Shown here piece after piece: positions 9,191-21,554 of a stretch of 64,000 nt of DNA (positions are counted from its first letter, which is position 1; each line of letters opens with the position of its first letter). The DNA comes from Flavivirga jejuensis. Its GTDB lineage: Bacteria > Bacteroidota > Bacteroidia > Flavobacteriales > Flavobacteriaceae. Where the stretch lies: contig NZ_JAUOEL010000001.1 of the NCBI RefSeq assembly GCF_030540765.1, positions 1,054,001 to 1,118,000 on the forward strand. The letters run 5' to 3'. The notes under the pieces are model-generated. The model worked only from the letters and a program-made list of their open reading frames with translations, did not search any database and was not told the origin of the DNA. The translations under genes and the position numbers were made by a program.

Positions 9191-10495
9191 ATGAGTATAG
9201 AAATTATCAGCATCATCGTATTATTCGTAAGCTTTTTTACATTGCTCATGCTAAAAGTACCCGTAGCATATAGCATAGGAATTTCGACAACAATCAGTCT
9301 ATTACTAAATATAGATAGACTCCCAGGTATTACCACCATAGCACAGCGTATGATAACAGGTATCGATAGTTTTGCCTTACTAGCCATACCGTTTTTTGTA
9401 TTAGCTGGTGAGATTATGAAACGAGGGGGCATTGCCAACCGACTCATTAACTTTGCAAAATCATTAGTAGCGAGTCTTCCTGGAGGTTTAGCCTACGTAA
9501 ACGTATTAGCCTCTATGCTTTTTGGAGCCATATCAGGTTCTGCCATAGCAGCAACCTCTGCGATAGGAAGTATCATGACCGATAGAATGGAAGAAGAAGG
9601 CTACCCGAGAGAATTTAGTGCTTCAGTAAACATCACTTCATCCACTACAGGATTGTTAATCCCCCCAAGTAATATATTAATAGTATATGCTCTGGCAAGT
9701 GGCGGAACCGCCTCTGTAGCGGCCTTATTTATAGCAGGTTATTTGCCTGGAGTATTATTAGGGATGGCTCTAATGGGATATGTGGCTTTTGTAGCGATAA
9801 AAAGAAAATTTTCAAAAGAAAAAAGAGCCACACTAAAAGAGATTTGGAAGCATTTTAGAAAAGCGTTCTTTAGTTTACTACTATTAGTTATTGTAGTAGG
9901 AGGGATCGTAGCTGGAATATTCACCGCGACCGAAGCTTCTGTAATAGCCGTATTGTATGCTGCCATACTCGCGTTGATCTATGGAGACATCAAACCCAAA
10001 GATTTTCCAGAAGTATTACTAACCAGCGGCAAGACTACAGCAGTCGTGATGTTTTTAATATGTACTTCTATGGCGATGTCATGGTTGTTTTCCTTTGAAA
10101 GCATTCCAGAACTAATGAGCAGTTTCTTATTAGAACAGTTTAGTAACAAGTTCGTGATATTTTTAGTGATCAACGTCATATTATTAATCATCGGAACCTT
10201 TATGGATATTACACCAGCGGTATTAATATTTACCCCGATATTCCTACCTGTAGTGGTAGCTTTAGGCATGGATCCTGTACATTTTGGAATCGTGATGGTA
10301 CTAAACCTATGTATAGGCTTATGTACGCCACCAGTAGGCACCATACTCTTTGTAGGAAGTGGCGTCGCAAAGATATCTGTATCGCAGGTTATAAAACCGT
10401 TATTACCATTTTTGGCCATTATGATTATCGTATTGTTATTAGTACTTTACATCCCACAGATATCTATGTTTTTACCTAAACTATTTGGATTGTAA
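9191..10495 (+). CDS. TRAP transporter large permease (DctM type)
   Basis: The 434-residue protein is strongly hydrophobic, with about twelve membrane segments. It carries DctM hallmarks: IPFFVLAGEIM near residue 65, LFGAISGSAIAATSAIGS, and the second-half repeat LIIGTFMDITPAVLIFTPIFLP. It forms the transport channel of the TRAP system and is the last gene of the LacI-controlled operon. A perfect 40-bp palindrome lies 86 bp downstream. Confidence 0.95.
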   Translation: MSIEIISIIVLFVSFFTLLMLKVPVAYSIGISTTISLLLNIDRLPGITTIAQRMITGIDSFALLAIPFFVLAGEIMKRGGIANRLINFAKSLVASLPGGLAYVNVLASMLFGAISGSAIAATSAIGSIMTDRMEEEGYPREFSASVNITSSTTGLLIPPSNILIVYALASGGTASVAALFIAGYLPGVLLGMALMGYVAFVAIKRKFSKEKRATLKEIWKHFRKAFFSLLLLVIVVGGIVAGIFTATEASVIAVLYAAILALIYGDIKPKDFPEVLLTSGKTTAVVMFLICTSMAMSWLFSFESIPELMSSFLLEQFSNKFVIFLVINVILLIIGTFMDITPAVLIFTPIFLPVVVALGMDPVHFGIVMVLNLCIGLCTPPVGTILFVGSGVAKISVSQVIKPLLPFLAIMIIVLLLVLYIPQISMFLPKLFGL

Positions 10496-10581
10496 AGCAT
10501 TTAAAAATGATTGTAGTATCAAGGAATATATTTACTATAATTTTTTTCAAGCTTAAGTAGTTTATTTTAGGGTACTTACAA

Positions 10582-10621
10582 ATAAACCCCGTAAATTGGT
10601 TAACCAATTTACGGGGTTTAT
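10582..10621. terminator. 40-bp perfect palindrome, likely bidirectional terminator
   Basis: Each arm is a 20-bp copy containing AAACCCCGTAAATTGGTT and the two meet without a spacer, so the whole 40 bp is its own reverse complement. It lies between dctM and kdgK. No long T-run follows (AGTTCTTATCTTTTT), so the terminator role is likely but not certain; a protein-binding site is the alternative. Confidence 0.6.
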
Positions 10622-10682
10622 AGTTCTTATCTTTTTAGACATTAGTATATTGCATTAAATTTAAGAATTAATACACGTTCTA

Positions 10683-11687
10683 ATGGGTCAAGTAGTAACA
10701 TTTGGTGAGGTCTTAATGCGCATTTCACCACGGGGAAATAAAAAATTCATTCAATCTAATGTCATAGAGTTCTTTTTTGGAGGTACCGAATTAAACGTTG
10801 GTATTTCTATTGCAAATTTTGGTGGAAATGTAAAGCATATTAGTGCGGTTTCTAGTGATTTTATTGGAGGAGCTGCCATTTCTTATATCAATAAATTTGG
10901 AGTAGATACAACTTCTATTGTACGGTCAAATAGACCTTTAGGCGTTTATTTTTTAGAAGTTGGTGCAGTTATGAGATCTAGTACGATTTCTTACAATAGG
11001 GCGTATTCTTCATTTTCTGAAATTCAACCCGCAATGGTTAATTGGGAAGCGGCTTTAGTCGATGGTGATTGGTTACATTGGACGGGTATTACGCCAGCAT
11101 TATCTCAAGGGGCTTTCGATGTTTTAAAGGAGGGTTTAACCTTAGCTAGACAAAAAGGAATATCGGTTTCTGCCGATCCTACGTATAGAAAAGACCTTTG
11201 GAAATACGGTAAAGATCCCAAAGAGGCTTTAATTGAATTGCTCCATCTTTCTTCTATTTTTATTGGTGGTATAAACGAGATTAATGAAGTACTTGGTACT
11301 AATTATTCGTATTCTAATGATGATTTTATTGAGGCTTCCAAGTTGTTAATGGAAAAATTCCCATCCATAGAAAAGGTGTTTGATAAAATAAGAACTTCGT
11401 TAAATTCCTCTTGGCACAAAATACGAGCAAGAATGTGGAACGGTAAAGCATTTAAAGAAACAGAAGATTTAGATATCACTCATATTGTAGACCGAATAGG
11501 AACTGGTGATGCTTTTGCAGCAGGGCTAATTTATGGTTTACAACGTTATGATGATTATAAAGCTATGCACTTTGCATGTGCAGCTTGTGCCATGAAACAT
11601 ACCTATGAAGGTGATGTTAATTTAGCCACAGTAAAAGAAGTTACAGAAATTATTGAGGGCAATACATCGGGGCGTCTTAATAGGTAA
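10683..11687 (+). CDS. kdgK: 2-keto-3-deoxygluconate kinase (PfkB family)
   Basis: The 334-residue PfkB-family sugar kinase starts with VTFGEVLMRISPRG, a KdgK-type N-terminus. It has the substrate loop FFGGTELNVGISIANFGG and the catalytic GTGDAF motif, with the base at Asp276. It phosphorylates KDG, the product of UxuA, to KDPG. No KDPG aldolase gene is present in the window, so the last step must be encoded elsewhere. It is separated from the TRAP operon by a palindrome and may have its own promoter. Confidence 0.9.
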   Translation: MGQVVTFGEVLMRISPRGNKKFIQSNVIEFFFGGTELNVGISIANFGGNVKHISAVSSDFIGGAAISYINKFGVDTTSIVRSNRPLGVYFLEVGAVMRSSTISYNRAYSSFSEIQPAMVNWEAALVDGDWLHWTGITPALSQGAFDVLKEGLTLARQKGISVSADPTYRKDLWKYGKDPKEALIELLHLSSIFIGGINEINEVLGTNYSYSNDDFIEASKLLMEKFPSIEKVFDKIRTSLNSSWHKIRARMWNGKAFKETEDLDITHIVDRIGTGDAFAAGLIYGLQRYDDYKAMHFACAACAMKHTYEGDVNLATVKEVTEIIEGNTSGRLNR

Positions 11688-11956
11688 GTGGGAATAAGGA
11701 TTTGTTAACTAAACCCTTGGGTCGATTCCTGTTATTGAGGGTAGAGCTTGTCCTTAAGCTTAATGCCTTTTGTTTTTTGTTCGAGAAACTATTTTAAAAA
11801 CAAAAATGGTTTCAGTAAAATTTTTCCAAAATCTTATTCAATCTTAGGCAGGTTGTATCCTTTTGTAATATTTTAATAAATTAACTAGATATAGTTGACA
11901 TAAGGCTGTCACTTCCTCTATTTATTTTTGTTTCAAGTTAACTTAAAATAGATAAA

Positions 11957-12580
11957 ATGAAACAATTATTAATGCTACTAGCAATTTTATTACTAATGAA
12001 TTGTCGTGGCCAAAAAAAAGTAAAAATGAGTGAAAAAACAGAAATTAATTCAGAACAAAAAACAATTTTAACCTACCCAGATGCTAGTCAATTTGTAACA
12101 AGTCCTTTAAGAAATAGAATTAAATTACAACTCAACGCTCCTATTCCAGAAATTTGGGCTTTGGTAGGTAAATTAGACCGTATGCCTGAATACAGTTCAG
12201 GTCTTAAAAAGGTGGATGCTACCTACGATGCTGATAATAAATGTACAAACTATACCTGTCATTTTTTTCCAATGGAAGAAGGTGGAGATGTAACCACGCA
12301 TAGTGAGACTATTAAATGGTATGAACCTAACATCGGGTTTGCTTCTAAGGCTCATGAACCCAATTTACTAGGATTGCAAGAGGCTCTCAGTATTATTACA
12401 TTTAAAGATAAAGGGGAACATACCGTTTTACAATGGGAAACCTACTTTACTGCCGAAAATGAGGAAATGATTCAGATGAATATAATGGGTTTTGAACAAG
12501 CTTTAAACATTGATATTGCTCAAAATTTAATAAAAAAATTCGGAGGCAAGGTATTAGAAAGTTACATTAACAAACCATAA
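11957..12580 (+). CDS. SRPBCC-fold (polyketide cyclase/START-like) lipoprotein
   Basis: The 207-residue protein has a lipoprotein signal (LLLMNC, Cys16). Its domain from about residue 55 to 200 has the helix-grip pattern of the SRPBCC superfamily (LNAPIPEIWALVGKLDRMPEYSSGLKKVD, then strands and a long C-terminal helix). Such domains bind hydrophobic ligands; no enzymatic role can be assigned. A TATTTTTG -7 box (11923-11930) lies 26 bp before the start and a hairpin terminator follows, so it is probably a single-gene unit not obviously tied to polysaccharide use. Confidence 0.75.
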   Translation: MKQLLMLLAILLLMNCRGQKKVKMSEKTEINSEQKTILTYPDASQFVTSPLRNRIKLQLNAPIPEIWALVGKLDRMPEYSSGLKKVDATYDADNKCTNYTCHFFPMEEGGDVTTHSETIKWYEPNIGFASKAHEPNLLGLQEALSIITFKDKGEHTVLQWETYFTAENEEMIQMNIMGFEQALNIDIAQNLIKKFGGKVLESYINKP

Positions 12581-12605
12581 TTTATACTTTCTATATCAAA
12601 AAAAT

Positions 12606-12640
12606 AGCCAGTCTCATTTGAACTTCAAGTGAGGCTGGCT
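12606..12640 (+). terminator. Hairpin terminator of the SRPBCC gene
   Basis: AGCCAGTCTCATTT pairs with AAGTGAGGCTGGCT (14-bp stem including G-T pairs, 7-base loop). It lies 26 bp after the stop codon. Confidence 0.7.
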
Positions 12641-13080
12641 TAATACAATTTAATACAATATGACATTTATTGCAACGGAATTAGTTTCTTTACTCTTGTT
12701 TTCCTAAGGACATGACAAAAAAAAGTAAAAGCTAACGAAAGCTACTGTTTAATAGGTGTTTATACCGCATCTCTCTAGGCGTAATCGAGAGGTTTTTAAT
12801 TAAAATTATCAATAAAAATAAGATCTCGACTGCACCCGACCAGACATATAAAAAGTATTTGATAATTTTTGACAAGTACTAAACTTATTTTTATATAAGA
12901 AAATAGAAGTATTTATAAGCTAATATTATTATAATTTTATAAATAACAACATTTGCACAGTTGCAACATTTTTACCCCTTATGTGATAAAAAAAAACCTT
13001 CCGTTTAATGTAACTTTGAAGTAGGTTGAAAATTTTATTTTCAACTATTAAAATCAATTTCAAAAAACAAACAACATTAA
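12641..13080. other. Intergenic region upstream of the LacZ-type GH2
   Basis: No coding potential is visible. The left part holds degenerate repeat-like sequence (ATCTCTCTAGGCG, AAGATCTCGACTGCACCCGACC) of a kind common between flavobacterial genes. The right part holds the promoter of the GH2 gene: the shared regulatory element (12963-12989), the -7 box TAACTTTG (13011-13018), and an 8-bp inverted repeat GTTGAAAA/TTTTCAAC (13025-13045) in the leader. Confidence 0.6.
12963..12989 (+). promoter_or_regulatory. Shared 27-bp regulatory element, site 7 (GH2)
   Basis: The site reads GCAACATTT, TTA, CCCCTTATGTGATAA. It is the most divergent right half of the strong set, but it keeps the left block, the CCCCTTA core and the exact spacing: position 21 is followed after 36 nt (inclusive) by the end of the -7 box TAACTTTG at 13018. 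Confidence 0.65.
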
Positions 13081-16281
<3,201 letters not shown>

Positions 16282-16305
16282 TAAAATAATAAATGATGTA
16301 TGTGG

Positions 16306-16366
16306 TTTAAACTTTTTTGATTGAAGCGAAAAATAGTATTTTGTTGTCAATTGAAAAAAGTTTAAA
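16306..16366 (+). terminator. Inverted repeat after the LacZ-type GH2, possible terminator
   Basis: TTTAAACTTTTTT is followed 35 bases later by AAAAAAGTTTAAA (13 bp perfect, extended imperfectly by GATTG/CAATTG). The AT-only stem is weaker than a usual terminator. Confidence 0.45.
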
Positions 16367-16514
16367 TCATTTCAATAAGATGAGAATTTTATACTTTATA
16401 GATCTCGAGATTTCAAGAGGATAACAATTTAAAAGGAAATTTTACCTTTGCTTATTGTGGTAAGAACCGAAGCAAGATCTCAAGAGATTCTTTTCGGTTA
16501 AAAATTGAATTATA

Positions 16515-16679
16515 AGAAACTGTTTAAATTTATAATTTTATCCTTTAGTTTATTTGTCTTCTTAAGTCCCCATTCTGCACAAAATGTCTTTAAATAGCGA
16601 TGCTATTCGCCTTTATTTGCCTTGACTGAGAACGTAATCCACCAAAACTAATTCCAAAAACAAAACTTAAACAGTTTCT
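16515..16679. repeat. MITE-like element, copy 1
   Basis: A 165-bp non-coding element bounded by perfect 13-bp terminal inverted repeats AGAAACTGTTTAA / TTAAACAGTTTCT. Its reverse complement aligns along the whole length with the copy at 59781-59942; internal landmarks shared are ATTACGTTCTCAGTCAAGGC and TTTAAAGACATTTTG. No transposase is encoded, and a target-site duplication is not clear. Confidence 0.7.
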
Positions 16680-16686
16680 AAAAGTT

Positions 16687-16718
16687 AATCTTTAAGAACT
16701 TGGGGGCTTCTAAAGATT
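16687..16718 (-). terminator. Terminator of the minus-strand GH128-like operon
   Basis: AATCTTTAAGAA and TTCTAAAGATT form an 11-bp stem with one bulged base around a C/G-rich loop. It lies 33 bp beyond the stop codon of the 16751-18892 gene. Confidence 0.6.
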
Positions 16719-16750
16719 TAACCTATACAATTTCAGTAATACATTTATGT

Positions 16751-18892
16751 TTATTGAATAATAATTTTTTCAGTAAAAATCCCCAAATCAGATTTTATTT
16801 TAACAATATATAAACCACCAGACAGTTTGTTTACATCTATTTTAGAGTTGTTTAAGCTTGACTCTCTCATGACTAGCTGCCCAGCGGTATTATAAATGGT
16901 TAATAATTCTATATTGCTATTTTTAATAGTATCTGAATATCTCAAATTAAAAAACCCATCAGTAATTACTGTTGGAGACACTAAAACTTGAGATGAGATT
17001 GAATTGTCATTTGTAGATAGGGGTTCTCCCTGCTCGTAAATTTCTTGTGTATAGGCTACTGGTGATTCGTGGTCACGATACATAATTCCAGAACTACTTA
17101 ACGTTATAGGATTACGAACAGACATTAAAGAGTAAATAGGTTTGTCTGGTTGCCAGGTAAATACAGAATAGCGCTCTATAAAACTGGTATCGTCCAACAT
17201 ATTCATATAAGCTAGCAATCCATCTCTTGCTGCTTCATTTGAGGCAGGTTGAGCAGTCCAGGTTGCTCCATAATTAAATTCCTTAACCCATATTGGGCGT
17301 TTCCATTTATCATGGATTGCTTTTAGCCAATTATAAAAACTTTGTGGAGTAGTTTTCTTATAATAATGGACTACGATATAATCTACTCGATACCCTTTTG
17401 CTTCAGCTTTTGTCATAAATTCATCACGCCATACACCTCCTTTAGCATTATCCTTATTTGCTGGAGAACCCAGGCGTAGACCAGATGCCAACATATACTC
17501 ATATTTTTCAATAGCTAGATCGACAGACATATTAGCCTGCTTTTCTCCATCGGGTTCATTAAAAGCCATATAATGGGAGATATCCATTCTTTCTCCTAAA
17601 CTTACAGCTTTAGCAACAGAACCACCGCTCCATTGATTTGGAACAAATTCAGCATCTCCAACGGCTGCACCAGAAGTACCCCAATTGTAATGCCAAGAAT
17701 TATTAAGTGCTGCTACGACATCTGTGCCTTTAGCACTCATTCCTTTTTTATGCACATCATTCCATGGGGAAACACGAATAAAAGAGGCTTTCTTTTGTAA
17801 ATCTTGAGTTAAGTTAATACTTAAATCATCGTCTGAAGCTATATATACTTTACTTGCTCCAGTCCCATTTATATTCTCTGCAAAAGTTGCCATATATCCT
17901 TTTTCTAGCGTAAATGAAACTGCCCAATCATCATACGTGCCTAAAGTGCCATTATAGTAGCCACAATATATTTCATGTTCTTCACCTGAAAAATCGTAAC
18001 CAGAATATATTTTAAGCACTGGATCATTAACTCTTGATGATAAAAATACTTCTTGAGCCAATTCAAGGTTTGAAATTGAACTATCTATTGTAGCAGAAGT
18101 TGATTCACAATCTGCTATTACAGCAATTGCATCATCAATTACCAATTGAAAAGCATCAACAGCCGATTGTGGGTATTGATTATAAGCAGTACCTATAGTT
18201 ACTGATTCTAATAAACTTTCTGCTGCATTTATATTGTTTGTTAAAAGCAAACGATTTTCTTCTCCACTTAATAAAGAGATATTATCAAAGTAAAATTGAC
18301 CATTATTGGCATACATATAAATCAACTGAATATCAATTTTAGCAATATCTTCAGCATCTTCTAAAAAAGGAATGTCGGTTGCCATTAATTCTCCATTACT
18401 ATAGAAATTAACTTTTTTTGAATCAAAATCAACTTGAGTAGAAATCGTAAAAACAGTATTGGTAGGAAAACTTACTGCTGGTGTGCCTGATACAAAACTG
18501 CCTGGAATACCACTCTCCATTGCGGTTGCATATTTTATAGTAGCTGTACCAATACCAATAGCAACACTAGACAAATGCTTACCCGTTGATGAAACTAAAT
18601 GTATCCGACAATTTACAGAATTTCGAGTAGCAGACACATCAAAAGAAAAAGTAGAATTATTAGATGTAGGACTAAAAGTATGATACACAGAAGGCATATT
18701 TGTATTGTGATCAAATTTCAACTTACCCGCTTCAACAGTAACTCGACCAGAAGTGTTGTACTCTGTCCAACCTTCTGGCAGATCTCGAGGGGTACTAAAT
18801 GTATTATTTACTGTTATACCACAGGTATTTGTCTGTGCAAAATTATTAATAGTAAAAAGAAAAATTAATACATATAAAAATCTAGTTTTCAT
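16751..18892 (-). CDS. Multidomain GH128-like secreted glycosidase with T9SS tail (paralog 1)
   Basis: The 713-residue protein reads, in order: signal peptide (1-19); beta-sandwich of LamG/DUF1080 type (about 22-205); helical FIVAR-like segment (210-280); beta-gamma-crystallin-like domain (285-375, DPVLKIYSGYDFSGEEHEIY); and a TIM-barrel glycosyl-hydrolase catalytic core resembling GH128 (385-625). The barrel has acid/base Glu446 (AFNEPD) and nucleophile Glu538 (WVKEFNYG). A T9SS sorting domain ends the protein (GGLYIVKIKS). GH128 enzymes act on beta-1,3-glucan; whether this distant member does so is open. It follows its paralog by 13 bp and shares its promoter. Confidence 0.8.
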   Translation of the reverse strand: MKTRFLYVLIFLFTINNFAQTNTCGITVNNTFSTPRDLPEGWTEYNTSGRVTVEAGKLKFDHNTNMPSVYHTFSPTSNNSTFSFDVSATRNSVNCRIHLVSSTGKHLSSVAIGIGTATIKYATAMESGIPGSFVSGTPAVSFPTNTVFTISTQVDFDSKKVNFYSNGELMATDIPFLEDAEDIAKIDIQLIYMYANNGQFYFDNISLLSGEENRLLLTNNINAAESLLESVTIGTAYNQYPQSAVDAFQLVIDDAIAVIADCESTSATIDSSISNLELAQEVFLSSRVNDPVLKIYSGYDFSGEEHEIYCGYYNGTLGTYDDWAVSFTLEKGYMATFAENINGTGASKVYIASDDDLSINLTQDLQKKASFIRVSPWNDVHKKGMSAKGTDVVAALNNSWHYNWGTSGAAVGDAEFVPNQWSGGSVAKAVSLGERMDISHYMAFNEPDGEKQANMSVDLAIEKYEYMLASGLRLGSPANKDNAKGGVWRDEFMTKAEAKGYRVDYIVVHYYKKTTPQSFYNWLKAIHDKWKRPIWVKEFNYGATWTAQPASNEAARDGLLAYMNMLDDTSFIERYSVFTWQPDKPIYSLMSVRNPITLSSSGIMYRDHESPVAYTQEIYEQGEPLSTNDNSISSQVLVSPTVITDGFFNLRYSDTIKNSNIELLTIYNTAGQLVMRESSLNNSKIDVNKLSGGLYIVKIKSDLGIFTEKIIIQ

Positions 18893-18905
18893 ATACTTAA
18901 GTTTG

Positions 18906-21083
18906 TTATTTATTAATAATAATTTTTTTAGTCACATCAACATCTTCAGAGGTTACTTTAACCAAGTAAAAACCATTACTTAAATTAGAAACATCTATTT
19001 GATGAGGTGAGCCAACCTTTGTCATCACTTCTTGTCCATAGGCATTAAATAACTTAACAACTGCATCGTTTGAAACCGATAACTCCACATAATTAATAGT
19101 TAGTATTGGCGTGGTTACTGGATTAGGGTACAATAATAAATCATGCTTATTTTTTTTTAAATTGCTTGTACTTAACACGCCTTGTTCATATACTTCTTGA
19201 ATATATGAGGGGTTTTGTGAATCAAGGTCTCGATAGAATTGTCCAGTAATGTTCAGTTCTCCATTGTTCATGCCACCTATACCTGTAGCTGGTCCAAAGA
19301 AATAATACCAATTATAGCGCTCGATAAAATCAGCTCCTTCAAGAACTTCAGTCAAGCCTTTTATATTAGCATAACCTTGGTCTACTGTAAGATTTGCAGA
19401 TCCAAAATTGGGGTTACCATAGTTATACTCTGTTACCCATATTGGAAGGTCATATCGGTCATGAAGACCTTTGAAACGCTCTAAAAATGCAGACTTTGAA
19501 CGACGTACATAGTCATGTGCTGGAATAAAATCAACACGGTAACCACGTTCTATACACGCGTCCATAAATTCTTTAATCCAAGCACCATCGTTAAACGAAT
19601 CATTCGTTGTACTATATTGTACATTCTCAACACCTGGAGCTCCTAATCTAAGACCAGAAGCTAGTAGTTTAGGATAAGCCTCTAAAGCCTCTTCTACCGT
19701 TAAGTTTGATTGATTTATGTTATCAGGTTCATTAAAAGCCAAGAGATGATTGAAAGACATATTCTGTCCAATTGCTTCCATATTTTCAAGCGATGTCCAA
19801 TTATCACCCTTACTCCACGACATTGGGACAAATTCAACTCCACTTGATTGCTGGTCATTTAAGCCCCAGCTATAGTGCCATGTAGTATTATAGTTATCAG
19901 CAGTACTCCATTTTATATCTCCTCCTAAACTTCCTTTTTTACCTACAGGAAACCAAGGACTCACACGTATGAATGAAATAGAACGCTGCAAATCGGCAGG
20001 CAAGTTAATTTCTAGAGCATCATCTTGAGCAATATATACTTTACTAAAACCTAATCCGTTGATGTCTTGCGCAAAAGTAGCCATATATCCTTTTTCTAAT
20101 GTAAAAGACACCGCCCAATCTTCATAAGCTCCTAAACCACCATTGTAATAACCACAATAAACTTCGTGTTCTTCTCCTGAAAAATTATAACCATCATAGA
20201 GTTTAAGTACAGGGTCGTTTACTCTAGAATCTTCAAAAATGTCTTGTGCAGTTTGAAGTTCTGAAATTGAATTGTCTATTACATTAGATGCTGAATCACA
20301 ATTAGCAAGTACATTATTAGCACTATCAATTGCTAACTGAAAAGCATCGGCAGCAGATTGCGGATATTGATTATAAATAGTACCTATAGATGCAGAAGTG
20401 AGTATGTTTTCTGCTGCATTTACATTAGTTTTTAATAATAAACGATTTTCAGCTCCACTTAACAAAGAGATATTATCAAAATAGACTTGACCATTATTAT
20501 TGTACATGTAAAGCAATTGAATATCAATTTTAGCTATGTCTTCGGCTTCTTCTAAAAAAGGAATATCTGTAGTCATTAATTCTCCATTTACATAAATCTC
20601 AACTTTTTTAGTAGTAAAGTCTACCCGAGTAGAAATTGTAAAAGGCGTGTTTGCTGGAAAGCTTATTGCTGGTACTCCTTCTGTAAAACTGCTCGGAACC
20701 CCATTTGCCATAGTTGCGGCATACTTTATTTTTGCAGTTCCAAGACCTAAACCAATACTAGATAAATAGTCTCCTGTAGATGAAATTAGGTGTATTTGAC
20801 AATTTAAAGCAGCACGAGAAGCTAATACATCAAAAGAAAAAGTAGAATTCTCAGATGTTGGTGAAAAAGTATGATAAACAGAAGGCATGTATGTATTGTG
20901 GTTAAATTTCAATTTACCAGCTTCAGTAATTACTCTTCCAGAAGTATTGTATTCTGTCCAATCTGATGGTAAAGCTCCTGCTTCATCAAATGTGTTGTCT
21001 ACTGTTATTCCACAAGTATTCGTTTGAGAGAAACTTTCAACAACAAAAAAAAGAGCTATTACATATAGTAATTTTAGTTTCAT
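18906..21083 (-). CDS. Multidomain GH128-like secreted glycosidase with T9SS tail (paralog 2)
   Basis: The 725-residue protein has the same architecture as its downstream neighbour: signal peptide, beta-sandwich, FIVAR-like helices, beta-gamma-crystallin-like domain and GH128-like barrel. The barrel has acid/base Glu452 (LAFNEPDN) and nucleophile Glu552 (WVTEYNYGNP). A T9SS tail ends the protein (NLSNGFYLVKVTS). It is closer to the 24186-26831 protein than to the 713-residue one: both share the HDYVRRSKSAFLERFKGLHD-like segment and the NYGNPN-GSANLTV loop. It is first in a two-gene operon with regulatory element site 1 upstream. Predicted to be extracellular or on the cell surface; substrate unknown. 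Confidence 0.8.
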   Translation of the reverse strand: MKLKLLYVIALFFVVESFSQTNTCGITVDNTFDEAGALPSDWTEYNTSGRVITEAGKLKFNHNTYMPSVYHTFSPTSENSTFSFDVLASRAALNCQIHLISSTGDYLSSIGLGLGTAKIKYAATMANGVPSSFTEGVPAISFPANTPFTISTRVDFTTKKVEIYVNGELMTTDIPFLEEAEDIAKIDIQLLYMYNNNGQVYFDNISLLSGAENRLLLKTNVNAAENILTSASIGTIYNQYPQSAADAFQLAIDSANNVLANCDSASNVIDNSISELQTAQDIFEDSRVNDPVLKLYDGYNFSGEEHEVYCGYYNGGLGAYEDWAVSFTLEKGYMATFAQDINGLGFSKVYIAQDDALEINLPADLQRSISFIRVSPWFPVGKKGSLGGDIKWSTADNYNTTWHYSWGLNDQQSSGVEFVPMSWSKGDNWTSLENMEAIGQNMSFNHLLAFNEPDNINQSNLTVEEALEAYPKLLASGLRLGAPGVENVQYSTTNDSFNDGAWIKEFMDACIERGYRVDFIPAHDYVRRSKSAFLERFKGLHDRYDLPIWVTEYNYGNPNFGSANLTVDQGYANIKGLTEVLEGADFIERYNWYYFFGPATGIGGMNNGELNITGQFYRDLDSQNPSYIQEVYEQGVLSTSNLKKNKHDLLLYPNPVTTPILTINYVELSVSNDAVVKLFNAYGQEVMTKVGSPHQIDVSNLSNGFYLVKVTSEDVDVTKKIIINK

Positions 21084-21167
21084 ATATCTTTAAATTTTAG
21101 TTTAACACTTAAAAACAAGTTTTTATCTACCTCTAAAACAAAGTAAGTGTTTACAAGGGAATTAAAA

Positions 21168-21194
21168 TTCTCAATTAAGGTGTCTATTTGTTGC
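21168..21194 (-). promoter_or_regulatory. Shared 27-bp regulatory element, site 1 (GH128-like operon)
   Basis: Read on the minus strand: GCAACAAAT, AGA, CACCTTAATTGAGAA. It differs from site 6, 27 kb away on the other strand, at one base in 27. The -7 box TTACTTTG ends at 21139, 36 nt (inclusive) from position 21. Confidence 0.8.
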
Positions 21195-21480
21195 TAAAAT
21201 TTTAAAGAATTACCTTTCATCAAAAAAACATTTACATTAATCGATCGTTAGTTAATTATCAATTCTGGTTGATAAATTTTATCAATATTCACTATTTTTA
21301 ATATCAAATTATTGAAAACAGTATTTTACTTTATAATCTGTTAGTTCTAAAAACTAAAGTCATTAAAATATCTATTTAGAGCTTTATGAAAAAAAATGTA
21401 ACTTAGGTCTTAGAAAATTTGTCCTACTTTTTGTTGCAAGTCTACAAACAGAATAAACTCAAAAGAATATAAAAACAAAA

Positions 21481-21507
21481 AAGGTAGCAATCTAAAATCA
21501 CTACCTT
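21481..21507 (-). terminator. Terminator of the 21555-23639 gene
   Basis: On the minus strand AAGGTAG, a 13-base loop and CTACCTT are followed by TTTTTG. The same hairpin occurs after the 24186-26831 gene. Confidence 0.8.
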
Positions 21508-21554
21508 ATTATTTATTAATTCTGTAACACTATTTTAGAATGTTACATGACATA

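Larger units (their letters stand above)
16282..16750. other. Convergent intergenic region with hairpins and a MITE-like repeat
   Basis: No gene is visible. From left to right it holds a long inverted repeat after the GH2 gene (16306-16366), a second hairpin (arms AACCGAA/TTCGGTT, 16465-16499), the 165-bp repeat element 16515-16679, and the terminator of the minus-strand operon (16687-16718). Confidence 0.6.
21084..21554. other. Intergenic region with promoter (left) and terminator (right)
   Basis: The left part drives the minus-strand GH128-like operon through regulatory element 21168-21194 and -7 box 21139-21146. The right part holds the terminator of the 21555-23639 gene (21481-21507). 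Sequence from about 21290 to 21554 resembles 23940-24185 beyond the 24186 gene. No gene is seen. Confidence 0.6.
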
